Positions 10,320-23,570 are shown, counted from the stretch's first letter. The stretch: 64,000 bases of DNA from Amylostereum areolatum (GCA_012932865.1 SAXG01000033.1:354007-418006), one strand, 5' to 3'. Numbers and translations are program-made. The notes: generated by a model not told the origin, from the letters alone.

Positions 10320-11297
10320 GAGTGGTTCAAAGGGTAATGTCTACAGTTTGCTGCACCGTCTCGCCATTTGTGCTTATCCCTCTTTTATAGAATGTCTATC
10401 GGTTTTATGCATTCCAACTTTTTCCATCAGTGTACTCCGTCTTTCCATAGATTTTCTTTCGTTTCAAGCGCTTATACACACAGAGAGACTCGGTGTACAT
10501 ATGTAATATTGTGCAAGTGAATAAGAGAGGAAGGGAAGGATCATACAAACACAACCGACTAAGACGACGAAAGTTATCCTACAGACTACGGAAAAAGGCG
10601 AGTACACATGCGCGCGCCGAGTCCCGCGAGTACGCCTTTGCCTGAACGTCGACCACGTCCGCGCAGGTGGGTGTGTTGTACCCAAGCCACCTTCGTCAGA
10701 ATTTCGAACGGCGGGACGGATGACGGGAGGAATAGTGAAACGCAACGCGCTTCGGGGACGTCTAATGAGGCTTTGGAATTCGTCTTGTAAATCGCCCACT
10801 TGACACCGTCGACACCAGGTTGCTTTTACCCTCGGCCGCGGCGGTTGACTAGTTCGCAACGCCCACCTGCGTCTCCGTGTGCTCCTCTGCCTCGGATTCG
10901 TGCGCGATGTCGTCAAGGCCACTCTGAGCGTGGAGGAAAATCCGAACGCCAAGAAAGGGAACACGAAGTGAGAGCGCGACCGAAGTCGCCCACACACGCT
11001 GCCACCCAACTCCGAGTCGTTCCTCACGACCATAGTCAGACTAGAGCCTAGCGATTGGGCACGCCAACGATCCTACCCATCCTACCGAGGGTCTAAAGAC
11101 GAGTTGGACGATTTGCGTCGCGGCATGTACGGTCTGGGCAACGGTGAACTCACGGCTGGACTTTGCGATCCCGTCGGACTATTGACGAGAATCAAACGGC
11201 GCCGTATCGGGCCACCGTTGACCACAGACAAGAGCACTTGGGTCCACGTTAGTGTCGATGTCAAAAGGTGAGGCTTGAAGATACATAGCAGCCGCCG
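10320..11297. other. intergenic region, no supported gene
   Basis: A minus-strand open frame of 189 codons (10464-11033) is Arg/Ser/Thr-rich and lacks splice or family support, so I treat it as chance in GC-rich DNA. Nothing else is recognisable here. Confidence 0.4.
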
Positions 11298-12652
11298 ATC
11301 TAAGCGCGGCTGAGGAAGACCCTGGACTAAGACTAACCTGGACCGCACAATGCGACATGTGGTGAGAGGAAAACGTCCAATTTTCTGATGACGAGGGGCG
11401 GAAGGAAAAGTGGAGAAGAGCCAGATAGGAACCACGACGGCGACCGAGTCGACCGACTACGAATAGCTAACGCAAAGGCAGGCGAGCTCGCGCAGGCATG
11501 CGGCGCTCTGCCTGGGAGCTGTCGCGAAAGCCGCAATTCGCGGTGTCGGATGTGCCGTGGGACCGATGCTCGAGGTCGAGGACGACGATGACGAGAAGCG
11601 ATTGCCACTGCCAGTGCGCCTGCGCCTGCGCCAGCGCGCGGGGATCTCCGGTTTAGACCACCGCCGGCATGGCGCGTGGGAATCTCCTGTCCTCGGTCGT
11701 CGCTAAGTACCTTCTTTCGTCCCTGCTCCCGCCCTCGCCCCACCACTTTCAAGTGTGTGTGCTCGCTGGCATGCGACCTCGGTCGTGTGCCGCGCGCATG
11801 CAGGTCGCGCGTCGCATGGCTTTCTTATGAATTCCGTGTCGGCGTGCGTCGAATGGTGCTGGCCCCCGTCGTCGACCTGGTGCAATATCTTTCTTTTCCT
11901 CTTTATCTTCAATTTCTTCTTCTTCTCCTCTCGTCCTCGCGGTGACCCCCACAGGCTCCGGACGACCATCTCGTCGGGGGCACAAGCGCAAACGTTCGGC
12001 CAGGATTCTCGCCTCGCAAACGAGGACCGTGACCGTCGCCGCCGTCGCCCAAACCGCTGCCACTGCTGTTTGACCTCGTCGTCCTTGCCGTCCTCGTACG
12101 TCGTCGCCACCTTCTTTCGTCCCTGCTCCCGCCCTCGCCCCACCACTCTCAAGTGTGTGTGCTCGCTGGCATGCGACCTCGGTCGTGTGCCGCGCGCATG
12201 CAGGTCGCGCGTCGCATGGCTTTCTTATGAATTCCGTGTTGGCGTGCGTCGAGTGGTGCTGGCCCCCGTCGTCGACCTGGTGCAATATCTTTCTTTTCCT
12301 CTTTATCTTCAATTTCTTTCTCCTCTCGTCCTCACGGTGATCCCCACAGGCTCCGGCAGACCATCCGTTTGCGCTTGTACCCTCGTCGATTCGGCCAGCA
12401 TTTCCAAGTCGCCATTTCATCCCTCTTGCAGGATCGTGACTCCCACAGGACAAACGTACGTGCCGTATCTGCTCTTTGCCGTCTTTCTCTGGTGCCAACA
12501 GTCGTGTAGCCTCGATCCTGGATCCGACACTTCTGCGGACACTTCCGCGCGCGTTCCCCTTGTCAGGTACAAATCGTCGTGGACGTGGTCGCCCCGTTGG
12601 TCCCTTCCGGTTCACGAGGGCCTCGCCGTCACGCATCTTCGAGAATCCGGCA
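11298..12652 (+). repeat. interspersed repeat, copy A
   Basis: These 1355 bp match 48223-49577 over exactly the same length. I saw one substitution (12170 versus 49090) in the parts compared. Inside is a tandem duplication of a roughly 401-bp unit; the second unit starts near 12110. Open frames of over 300 codons run through it on both strands but translate to Cys/Arg/Ser-rich sequence without domain signals. Similarity to copy D continues at visibly lower identity to about 12720. No terminal repeat or target duplication was found, so the element class is unknown. Confidence 0.85.
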
Positions 12653-12719
12653 AGGCGACACGGAGCCAAAGACTTCGGCGTCATGGAGTGCCTGTTATAC
12701 TGTTGCTCTGACCCATTTT

Positions 12720-15300
12720 CCCTCATGCTTCCGTGCGATGTGTTCCCGTGCCACGAAAACCCGTAGGCCGCCTCTTCAGCGGGGTGAACCGGTCGATTCC
12801 GTACATAACCATAACTTCGAGAATAAACCCGCGTGCACTATGTTCACTTATCCTGAGCATCCACTACAAGATCGACACCATCGACGGGCCCGTGGTCGTT
12901 CTCGCGAAACCGGAGATTTCTACGCCGATTCCTTCGCCGTAATTCGGTATCTAGTCTGGAAGATCGCGAGCTATCATAATGGCCCGTATTGCGCTGCCGA
13001 GGACGGCAATGTGGAGTACGGTACTCTCGTTATCCTTGTTGACAGCGAGCGCGCATTGAGGCCTGAGGACGTATTCGGATCGGCTGGACCAGATGGCGAA
13101 CTCGGTCGAGACCATCCCCAGCTCGCTCTTGCCTTCCCACCTGCTCGACGGCAAGGTCGCCGCATGCCTCGAACAAGAGCAATGCCTCGAGAACCTCCGT
13201 TCGCGGCTGTACCTCCAGGACCTCGTCGTTCGACATCGACAACGACAAGTCCAGGTGCGAATTTGGGAAGGTCTCAACGAACATGAGCGACAAACTTGAT
13301 GAGGAATGGGACAAGTGTGCCTCCACTGCTATCGTTAACCTTTGACCCTGCCCTCACCTTTTCTTTCCTTCGTTCATTTCCCTTCCCCATCGTTTTCAGG
13401 AGCATCGAAGAGCTCCCAGCCTCCTAAGTAGCCATCCATCCGCCAACGTGCCGCCGAGAAGGAACGCACCCGCGGAGTCACCGGTGCGCTCGCCTCGCGC
13501 AATTCCCATTCTCTGTCGACCTACCCAGTCCTGCGCCCTCACCGGCCTCACTGTTGACAAGGGCGTCGCAGTATGCCGTCATCGCGACCCAAGTCTGGGG
13601 TCAGCTCCTCCTTCCACTCGAGGAGACTTGCGTCTCGCCCCAAGCCCACTGCGAAGTCAGTGTGTGTACTAATCCTCTTCACCTCCTTGAGAATACCATT
13701 GAGGGCTTCCGAAAACGTACTCCTAGCCTCGTAGAACTCTCTTCAACAGCCTCTCCCGCCATGCAGGGGGTAATGAGGCGTGCGCTGCCGCCATCCTGCG
13801 CCCGACTGCTGTGCTCCCATTCAAGACCCTGACCATTGGGATGAGACCGTGAGCATTGTCAGTTCATTTGGCTCAGTTGTGAACGTTAAGTAACGCTTTT
13901 TTTCGCCCATGCAGAAGTCGTTCCGGTTTCTAATCTCGTGTCAAATGGCCTGACACGCGTTCCGTCTTCACAGCCTTCCGCCGCCAGTGATTGCTCATCT
14001 CAAAAGGTCGTGGTGGATGTTATGGCATGTATCTATTCAAGCTTTTCTCCTCACACGGCACAGTACCCACAACTCACATTTCTAGCTTTACAAAACTTTG
14101 ACCCGCAACACCACGTCGCGCTCAAGGTCTTGAAGGACCTATTCTCCTGGGGCCTCACAGCTCTGAAGTGCGGCACCCACAGTGGATCGTGTCGCGCGCT
14201 CGCTGTGCCCACGGTCCTCATGGAGCACATCTATATCTTTCTCGGCGGCAGGAGGCGGAGATCATATTCCAAGGCGGGCTCCTCTTCGGCGCCCTTGTCG
14301 AGCGCGAGAACGGTTTGTCGCCCGGCCTTGATGGCTCCAAATATATCAGCAGCGCAAGTGTTCCGGCAAGCGGGGTGGCCCGAGGGACACCACGGTCAGC
14401 GAGGCATTTCACCCATTTCCGTTCGATCTCTAGGTACGTCTTCTTCAGCCTCCAGGGAACATTCGCGGGAGGCTGACCTCTTCATGTTTCGTTTATAGGA
14501 CCAGTGAAGCACGACACTTCACGAGGATGGGGGTGCTCATCTTTGTTTGTCGTTCCGAGAACCTAAGCACTTTTTGAAGAAGTCTAACTCATTTTTGGCT
14601 TTTTCTTTCTTCAACGCTCTGACGCGGGTTGTGTCATAGAGCAAGACTGTCAAGAGCTTCACGCGCTCGATGTTGAACGTTGAAGTGCCGGAATATTTCA
14701 CGGGCTCCATCAAGAACTTGGGGCTTGCTCCTCGTGCTGTTCTGCGAGATAGTCGTGCCCAACAGGTTGATCCCAGATACGAGGTGAGCTCGTGGCCCTT
14801 CCAAGAGAGGGTCCCGGCTAGATCATACCTGCGCGCGGTTAGAATCTTAGATGGATTCGCGCGGCGAGTGGAGCCGGAGAGATGAGCGCGCTGCACCAAA
14901 TCGTGTGACGAGGCAGCAGCCGGATTTCACGCGCTCAGCAAGGAGTTCTATACATTCTCATCTAGTTGCAGGTTCATTTTCGTCAAGCTCTATAGTAGGA
15001 AATTTTCACCAGAGGCTGGTCTTTACATTCTCTGTTTGCAGAACTTGTGAAGGGCGGAACTTGGCGAAGATGGAAATATGTACACCCTTCTGTTCCGCCA
15101 CTGTTCCAAGAATCTGACTCGCGCCGATAGGGACAGGTGACAAAGGTGTGTCGTTGGGCTACAAGGGAAGGAGGACGTCGGATACTGGCCAGTGTATATG
15201 CTATTCAAAATCGTATTTGCCGCGCACTGCATCTGCCGCTAAATGCTAGTCTGGAAACCTATCAACGACCACCCACGCCGACGTCCTCGTTTCAGTTATC
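12720..15300. other. unassigned region with coding-like fragments
   Basis: Short plus-strand segments look protein-like, for example SSLLPSHLLDGKVAACLEQ near 13110, SQYAVIATQVWGQLLLPLEE near 13560, and GSIKNLGLAPRAVLRDSRA near 14705. They are separated by plausible intron signals but cannot be joined into one gene with confidence and match no family I know. This may be an unrecognised or decayed multi-exon gene. Confidence 0.25.
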
Positions 15301-15321
15301 CATGTCGTGATACGACATCGA

Positions 15322-15850
15322 CTACAATCCTACTTCCTGCACACTACCGCCACTCTGAGCCCCTGCATCATATATAACAACTTGAACTTGCTCATCCAAG
15401 AACTGTCGCAAATAGGTTCGAAGATACTGCTTGGCACTCTGCGCCGCCATCACTCGCGCAACGTTCATTGCCGAGATTCCGGTAGAAATGTAGCGGCCAA
15501 TGGACGCGCTGAATGAGACCTGTCAAGAAGCTATCAGCAAAAGCAAAGCTGTTCCTCTAGTAATATTACACACCACGGCGATATGAACAATTTCCTACGA
15601 AAACAGTCAGCCATGCATGGTGACAAGGGCTATAGGTACCAACCAGCCACGGCACAAATGGTTTGTGCAGTCCCAGGAGGGTACCGACAGCCAGAACAAT
15701 GAGGCCGAGGACAGCGAGAAAACCCGTCTTGTGAATTTGGACGAAGGCAGCAATCCTCGCATGCTTGTCTTGGACATAAATGATCTTTACGCACTATATC
15801 AGCTACCCCTACGTTATTTGAGCGATTTGGAAGCACAAACATAGTTGTCT
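15322..15850 (-). CDS. membrane-spanning exons downstream of WD40 gene
   Basis: On the minus strand three exon-like segments encode KIIYVQDKHARIAAFVQ, a strongly hydrophobic helix (GFLAVLGLIVLAVGTLLGL), EIVHIAVVSFSASIGRYIS and a tail ending near DAGAQSGGSVQEVGL with a TAG at 15322. Introns with GT...AG ends separate them (near 15525-15575 and 15600-15640). This is either the C-terminus of the WD40 gene immediately upstream or a separate small membrane protein. The most obvious join from the WD40 frame is out of phase, so I list it separately. Confidence 0.4.
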
Positions 15851-15851
15851 T

Positions 15852-17271
15852 TTAACGCTTCCATTGTCGAGGTTCGAAAGTTGTAATCTTAAGGGTCTCG
15901 TCAGAAGATAACCGAGGAATGGATAGAATGAACTTGCCCAGCTCCGCTTTCCAGATCATAAGTCTCTGGTTCCCAACCTCGTTTCGGGATGCCGTCGCCA
16001 GATAGCCGCTATCTTGCGTTTGACGGGCCTGCAGATAAAGTCAAACGAAGTGTGCAGTGACGAGTTGTAGACTTACACAAACTTCTAGAATAGTTTCGGC
16101 TCAAATACGGGAAGCTTAGCTTACACAAACTCGGGAGTCGGAGTAAACTCACCGTCATGAGGAAGCTCTTGCAGTAAGTGTCCGGTTTGCCTATCACGGA
16201 GGTAGACGCTACCTCGACCGGAGCCGCATGCTACTGCTTTACCCTTGAGGAGAAATGCAGTCTTTGGTGCTAAGCGGTCCGAGCCTAGCGTGGCGGAGTA
16301 GGGATACGTTTGGACAATTTCACGGCGAGCAATGTCATACGCGTCCACGGTTGAATTGATCATCGCGGCAAGAAGAAATCGACCATCCTCGGATATGGAA
16401 GAGTGCACGCTTTTGAGATAAGCGTGAGCATGAAAATCAGCACACTTGTGAAATTTTGGAAGACTGTCAGGGCACGTACACATGATCGCCCATGACAGGG
16501 GGCTCGATACGCCATGCCATTGTTAACTCCTTTATATTCCAACACCTGTGAAATGCTTCAATCCCCCGACGACGTAAGAGATACGGACTCTACGCACAAG
16601 ATGCCATGGTTCAGGTAGCTGACGATGAGGCGGTTGCTACGACATCGCAGGTGCAGGGACACCGGCCTAACTCGAATATCGGCGTGAGCTGGCACTTTAG
16701 TCAAAGGGCGAGGTTTCGGGAGGATAGAATAGCTCGAATATCGATCTGACTTGCTGCGTCAATATCCAGAACCAAAGGCCCACAAAAAGACAGATATTTA
16801 CGGCCTCCTCGCACCATCCCAGCGAGATGAACTTCGGGGCCAGCGCCGAGGGCCAAGTTTTTGGAATCTTTGGATGACTTTGAATGATCGGCGTCGAGAC
16901 AAAAAATCGGGCCCATGGCGCCAGTAGTCACGGAAGAACCACCGTCATCCTGTCCTATAATCAGTCCTTCTCCGTGCTGAAAAGATAGGGCTTACCTCGA
17001 CAGCATTCTCGTAGAACTGGCAAATACCTTTGGCACAACCCACGAAGAGGCTGTAGATACTCCATGGGGTCCACGTCATAGAGATCACCGGCTTGCCAAT
17101 ATCATGTCTGCGAAGTTCCTTTCCCGACAGAAAATCCCAGACGATGACTAGTCCGTCCTCGCCTCCACTAGCGATATACGATGCAGTGGGTGAAATCGAC
17201 AGACAGTTCACCTTCCCAGTATGAGGACTGTCGATTTTGATGTGGCGAGCGTAAGTGGGAAGTTGGTTCAT
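15852..17271 (-). CDS. WD40-repeat protein
   Basis: Translation starts MNQLPTYARHIKIDSPHTG. The first repeat is textbook WD40: VNCLSISPTASYIASGGED then GLVIVWDFLSGKELRRHD. Further repeats follow in later exons (VHSSISEDGRFLLAAMINST, and YLATASRNEVGNQRLMIWKA near 15920-15990). Introns lie near 16935-16995, 16550-16700 and 16070-16145. The frame ends at a TAA at 15852, but a final splice into the membrane-spanning exons downstream is possible. WD40 propellers act as protein interaction platforms; no specific role can be assigned. The gene starts divergently from the RING gene, with about 410 bp between start codons. Confidence 0.7.
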
Positions 17272-17684
17272 GATCGGGCGTTGAGGCGGAGGGATGACGC
17301 GTAACGTTGAGCAGTGCAGGTCCTTAACGGCCTTAACTGCCGCGCTCGGCGCTCAGCGCTCAACCCGCATTGTGCGCCAATTGATTGAGCTTTCCGCAAC
17401 CGGTCCGTACTGTAAGATCAGCCATATGACCATCGCCCATTGATTGTTGACTATCAGTAATTTGAGTCTATCGGTAATTGCTTCGTTGACTGATGCGTCA
17501 CATGCGCGTCGGCAGCGCCCAAGGCCTGACGTCACTTCGAAGACGAGAACCCCATAACAATGAAGACTTCAGTACTTCAGTTGCAGCCGAACTCATTGTT
17601 GTGAATCATGCAAATACCGGAGAAAACGACTGGATCTGCCAACAAATACGAGCGTCCGCAAGCCCACAACGTACTCTACCCACC

Positions 17685-18606
17685 ATGTCTTCGGAACTCA
17701 CCCGCCTTGTCGAGTTCGTTACCGACGCTTTTTCGACCTCCATCGCGATCTCTCCCCAGTGCATTGATATTCCAGTCACCATCACTCTTCCCACCATCGC
17801 AGCGGGTACTGTGACCCAGACAACTTCGACAGCCGTGGCATGTAACAGCTTACAGACCCCTCTGGCTCTTGTATTAGAGGTTCGTGATCGTCAGCCCATG
17901 CCGTCTTATGCACGGTTTCAAACCCCTCTTGTCTCACTGTAGAATGCGAGAGCGCGGGCAGTTCATGAAGAAATGCTGCATGTACAGCGCGAGCAAAAGG
18001 CATCTCGTATCGACGACTTGGCAGGGTCCTGCACGAACGTGGACACAGAGGTGGATCAGGCTAACATTAACCTTGCGTATAGCGGTTTGACCTTATCTGT
18101 CTGCATACAGGCGCACAAATTTTCGATCTCTTGCGGAGCCTGTCACCAAAGCTACGAAGACGCTGCTGGGCTTTTCATGTGAGTTGTGCTTTTCTTTTCC
18201 CCCTCCGATCATTAATGACCGTCCTGTCCTCTTCAGGATTTATCCCTGCCACCACATCTACTGTGTAGGCTGCGTTCTGCGTTTACTTCAATACCAGCTG
18301 AAGGCACGAATATGTCTCGATTTCTACATCCCCATGTCACTGCGAGGTGTCGGCACAGAAGGCATGACCCCTGACTACCTCGAGACGGTACTGGCTTTGT
18401 TGGGTCCATCTCACCATTACATCTGTACCGTGTGCAAGAGACGGTTTCAATGTCCACCCATTCCTCTCGATCACGGTAACGACTGGTCTCGTGGTCGGGA
18501 AGAATTGAGTATGTATTTCCTATGATTTTTGTTATCAGCTATTTATGCAGATGAAGTACGTCTATACTACGGAACACCACAGCCTGTTTTCATGTTATAC
18601 TGTTGA
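17685..18606 (+). CDS. RING-finger protein 1 (putative E3 ubiquitin ligase)
   Basis: Exons 17685-17879, 17943-18178, 18237-18508 and 18551-18606 join in phase. The N-terminus (MSSELTRLVEFVTDAFSTS) is followed by a helical, charged region (EEMLHVQREQKASRIDDL). A C3HC4 RING comes next: CGAC, then CHHIYCVGC, and CTVCKRRFQCPP, with a long insert before the last Cys pair. If the fourth exon is not used, the frame stops at 18525. RING domains of this kind recruit ubiquitin-conjugating enzymes. The same layout (Ser-rich N-terminus, helix, RING, CPP motif) recurs at 45.1 and 51.3 kb. Confidence 0.7.
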
Positions 18607-19334
18607 GATATAAGCAACTGAGCGCACGAGTCGACTATAATGTATAAATCATGGTCCCAGTCGTTCATTGGGGAGCTTGCTCCCCTTAACCTGGCGAGAC
18701 TCAAAAACCGTTCTGACCAAGCAGGCGTCTAAAAAGGCGTCTCCGCAGTTTTCGCTACCCCGTGAGAATTACTTTCCGCATTGAATATTGAAGAATTGCA
18801 ACACAACGACCAAGTACCTTCCGGTTCTAATTAGTGAAAGGGGTTTCTTCGGCACTTGCTAGAATGCTGTTCCCACCTCTACCACAGCACACAATAATAC
18901 ACAAAAACACAATATAATAACTCAGTTCATACACAAAAATTGCACAGAGTACGCGCTCGACACAGTACGCGCTCGACACAGTACGCGCTTGACTCGACAG
19001 GGATAGCATGGATGAGTAATATGTCATACTAGCACTGGCACACAGCATTGCATGCATGAGTAAGCTCCCCTCAATGAAATGGAGAATCCATGTCACTTTC
19101 CTGGTCCTGGTGGAGTGACCGGTCTCGCGGCGACCGACTGGCTAGTATTACATAAATGGAAGTATGTAGCGCAGGCCGTCGCGATTGTCGGGCGCAATCG
19201 GCCGACTGGGCACTGACTGATCATGCATGAAAATTTGTTCTCATCTCGTTTTCTCGACCATTGCACCTTGAAGCTTGGAGCTTGAAGCTCGAGGCCTGAG
19301 GCCTGACTACTGAGCTTGACTTCCCACCTTTCCC
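18607..19334. other. intergenic region with short tandem repeat
   Basis: The interval lies between the RING gene and the transposase gene and holds about three copies of a 16-bp unit (acagtacgcgctcgac) at about 18945-18995. Near 19255-19305 there are alternating gcttgaagctc/gaggcctgaggcctg motifs. No coding sequence is supported. Confidence 0.5.
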
Positions 19335-22300
19335 ATGTTTCACTCCGATTTCAAACGATGCTACTGTCGTGCCCACCGCTGTTTTGAACATACGTCCTTT
19401 GATGTTCATACAGGGCAAACCCTACCGGGTGTTCAAATGCCTCGCAAGAAGTACGTTCGACACCAGAGAGACGAGGCTTTACGCAAAGCGCACGAGACAG
19501 AAGAGGACCTGATTCGAGAAGTCGCCTCAACATCTCTGGTTTCCACATCATCTGGTAAGTATTCCCAACGCTGCCGCCGCATCGCTGAAATGCCGATCTT
19601 TGACTGTATCCTCACAGAGCGGCATGATACCCGAGCTTTAGAAGGCTCCAGTTCCAGTGCGGCCGATGGCATCAATATTGGTACTTTAATTTGCAGCCTT
19701 ACTTGTCTTGCTCTACCAACGACCGTGCTTTGAAGGATATGTCTTCGGAGGTGAACATTCTGCTCTCAGCGGTAGCGTGATTCAATATTTATCTCCGTAC
19801 ACTTGGCACTGATTTTGGCACAGACGGATTCAATCGTGCCTTTTGCTTGGTCCATGAAGGTGTTTACTTTTCGGTTCCAAGTCAATCTCGCTGATGACAA
19901 TGACAAACATCATACCCCAGCTCCCGATGTTGTGATGTCTGACGAATTAGACGAGGCCCGTTCAATCGCCGGTTCTGCGGCGAGCTATGTTGATGACGAT
20001 GAGGTTGAAGGTTTGCTCGGTACGTCATCATAGTTCATCGTCCTGTCCGAGTCCACAAACTCAATGTAGCCTTTAGGAGCAGAGGCCCCTGATAGTCCGA
20101 TGTCTGAGGGCGACGAGGAACTTGCTACGGAACTGGAAGAGTTCCTCCATACCTTCCGTGACGAAAAAAAGAATTGGCGCCATCCCTGCCTCGTATTCTC
20201 TCGTGATCCCACGTCGCCAAACGAAGAATACCCTCGCCCGTTTCCTTTGCGGCATAAAGGTGGTGTCGATAATTCCCGCTACCTCAACGCTCGGGAACGG
20301 ATATCCAGCCTTCTGCATCTGGTTCAAAGGAGTCCTGAGCCGCACGGAGAAGATGTCCGGTTTCTGAAGGACACCCTGCAGCAAGATCTTATCCTTCGCC
20401 TTGAGGAGCTCGATGATGTGGCTCGCCAACAGTGGCTCGGGCGCAGGATACATCTCTACATTCAACAAAATCCCAAGGGCAAGGTCCCTATCCGCGTGGA
20501 TACTTGTATGTTATATGTATACTTTACGTCTATTCTCTCGCTCACTACCTGTCACCGACAGCGTCTCATTTTTCTAATGGAATGAGCGGAGTCTCCATCC
20601 CTGTTGTGCTATGCATCCTTGTTGCCCTCTCCCTAGTCCTCCTCCGCGGTCTTCCTCGGGACAGCGCCAACTTCCTGTTACGAGCATTGAAGATGATTGT
20701 TGTGGCCACGATTGCAACCGTGACGGCCTTGGGTGTTTTCCAGGCTTCCGCATCCATCCATGGGATCGAGAATAGCTGGCCTGTAGATGTTCGGTCACTC
20801 TTCAGCTCCCTCAATCTCGAAGCCGATGCCGTTCATTATGCATCATGCAATAAATGCTGCGCCTGTTATGCCCCACAGAGTAAGGATAACCCACAGTATC
20901 CCGAATTTTGCAACATGAAGCAGACCCAAGGTAGCTCCCCGTGTAATGGCAGGGTACTTGTAGCGACCTTGAATGGCGGCGGAAGAACCCCAATCAGAAG
21001 ATATGCCTATCAGTCGATGGTTTCCTGGCTTGGGCGATTTCTTTCTCGGCCAGACATAGAAGCTTGTCTGATTCGTGGTCCTCACTCCCGCCCGGGTCCT
21101 GGACCTCACGTCGATAGAGACATATGGGATGCAGAAGCTGTGAGGTCCTTTCTCGATGCAGACGGCAAAACCCCTTTTTTCCCGGCCCCATTCGGGCAAC
21201 ACCGACTGGCCTTCAGCCTTTTTATCGACTGGTTCAACCCGTTTGGTCGAGCGTCAAGTGCAAGAGTCGATGTCGGAGCGATCTACATGGTCTGCTTAAA
21301 CCTACCTCCCTCCATTCGGTACCGAATTGAGAATGTATTTCTCGTCGGCATCATACCCGGACCTTCCGAGCCTCATCTCCATGAGATCAACCATTTCCTT
21401 CGTCCACTGGTAGACGACTTGTTGCAGCTATGGTCGACGGGTATACACCTAACCAGGACCGCTCTCTATCCCGGAGGCGTTACTGTCCGTGCCGCCCTCC
21501 TTCCCCTTGTTTGTGACCTTCCGGCGTTGAGAAAGGCGGCGGGTTTCATGGGCCACAGCGGACAGCATTTTTGCTCGTTCTGTCGATTGAAAAGGCGCGA
21601 CATAGCCAACTTCAATTACTGGCTGTGGCCAAGGCGGTCTTGGGCAGACCACATCCTGGCTGCCCTCGCATGGAGAGATGCGCCGAATGAAACAGCTCAA
21701 GGACACATCTTCGATACACATGGAATCCGATGGTCCGAGCTATTACGCCTTCCCTATTGGGACGTAACCAAGTTTGCCGTCCTCGATGCGATGCACAACC
21801 TGTTTCTTGGAGATATAAAGAGACATATCGAAGAGATATTCAAGACCGACATATCCGCAGACAACAAGCAGGACGGAACTTTCAGAGCATCGGAGCAACC
21901 CACGAAGAAGCACAGGGGTAACGAACCACACAATCCCGAACAACAACGCAAGGCGCTGGACACTGTTGTCGACGCTCTTCAACGAAAACACAAAACGGAC
22001 CTTAACAAAATACGAGTCGGATACCTCCGTGGCGTTGCAATCCGGAACGGGACGCCTGTCGCATCCGGAGTGGACAAGGCTTTCAAAACCGAACTTGTGG
22101 ATTCTTTGCTTGATTGGGTGGGTTGATTTTCTTCGGGCTGGACGAGTCGCTTATCGACCGCAGAGATCCCGAAATCCCAACGTACCGATTTACGTCCCGG
22201 AACCGCACGAATACCCGGTCGTCGACTTTCACTCTAAAACAACAGGAAAGGACGCAATTTTGGATGGCCCTCTGCTCAAGGATCTATGGGCCACAACAGC

Positions 22301-23570
22301 TCAAGCCGTTCTTCCGTCGTGGATGACTCGTGGACCTCCCAGAGTAGGAGCACCAGGCCAGGGACGAGTGGGAGCAGATGAATGGCGTACCATCGGCTTG
22401 GTCCTTCTACCCATTGTCTTAATCCGAGTCTGGGGCCGTCTTCCCCCTGACACCATGGAATATAAACTTCTCGCCAATTTCATGGCATTGGTTATAGCCA
22501 TTGAACATGCTGCACGCCATTCGACATCGGAGAATATTCGGTTCATCATCCAAGAGCATTATTATTTCTACTGTCGGACCCTTGTCGAACTTTACGGCGA
22601 AGACGTGCTTACTCCCAATCATCATTTTACCTTTCATCTGGTCGAGTTCCTCAAGCTGTTTGGCCCTATTCGAGGTTGGTGGGCCTTCCCATTTGAACGC
22701 TACAATGGTATAATACAACGGTTCAACACCAACGGGCATTTTGGTGAGATTTTGCGTGCAATTGTCGTATGAGATGCTCAACGCGTCCATTCTCAGGACA
22801 ATTGGAGCTCACCTTTTTCAACACGTTCTGCCGCTCAACAAACTTTCGTATCTTGATGTCAAAGATCGGCGCTCAAAACCTTGTTCCGGATTTCTCTCGT
22901 CTATTCGAAAGTTTCTTTGGCTTCGAATTCCGCGGCACATCGATGTACGACGGATATGAAAACACGCAGGAGCACACGACTGCACAAGAAGCTGTACGTC
23001 TCCCCAGACACATACACGCACAGCTCTGCGCATGCGTGGGTGACGCCAATGCAACTACCATCCCACGGCACGACACAGATATGGAGAATGTTGTCGACAT
23101 TCCAGCAGATGGCACGTATCTCGAGAAAACCACTCGAAATGGGGAGCCGATAACATCTTCGGGTGGTGACTCTTTGATAATGTTTACCCAAATACCAGGG
23201 AGCGAACCGTCGGCGGCACAGGTTCAAAGGATTTTCTCTCATACCAGGAATGACGGGCGTGGAGGTTGCACCTCTGAGCATTTCTTGGTAGTGAAACAGT
23301 ATCGGGCTCTGACGGAAGAAGAGGTCTCGCAGGATCCGTACAGGCTTTTCCCTCTGTTCAACGCATGGTTGTACTACGACGATCTTCTTCAAGAAGACAT
23401 CGTAATACGGGTGTCCGACGTTGTGGCCCATTTCGTCAGTGCCCCATTTTCCAAGGAAGGGAAAAGCCTACAAGTTGTCAAGTGGATTTTCACGGTATGT
23501 CCACATGCTAAGGATATTCCACGTCCTCACATAACAGTTGTAGACTTGAAACATACCACCAACAGGTGAA
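19335..23570 (+). mobile_element. Tnp2/Plavaka-type DNA transposase gene
   Basis: The product starts with a Cys-rich finger (FKRCYCRAHRCFEHTSFD ... GVQMPRKKYVRHQRDEALR) as in Tnp2-family proteins. Short acidic exons and LRLEELDDVARQQWLGRR follow. The core at 20900-22126 includes FSLFIDWFNPFGRASSARVD, VFLVGIIPGPSEPHLHEIN, FLRPLVDDLLQLWSTG, FMGHSGQHFCSFC and LPYWDVTKFAVLDAMHNLFL. It continues in another frame (21966-22772) with LLANFMALVIAIEHAARHST and FGPIRGWWAFPFERYNGIIQ, then a C-terminal part to about 23570 (LYYDDLLQEDIVIRVSDVV). The frame change near 22110-22125 falls at tgggtgggttg and looks like a 1-base slip rather than an intron. I did not find terminal inverted repeats. Confidence 0.85.

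Noticed and set aside
10464..11033. 189-codon minus-strand frame
   Set aside because: Low-complexity Arg/Thr/Ser content, no splice or homology support.
11755..12711. 318-codon plus-strand frame in repeat copy A and its 356-codon counterpart at 48680-49750
   Set aside because: The translation is Cys/Arg/Ser-rich, duplicates itself because of the 401-bp tandem unit, has equally long frames on the other strand and shows no domain. It is a by-product of GC-rich repeat DNA.
18945..18995. CRISPR-like array
   Set aside because: About three adjacent 16-bp units without spacers, in a eukaryotic genome. It is a simple tandem repeat.
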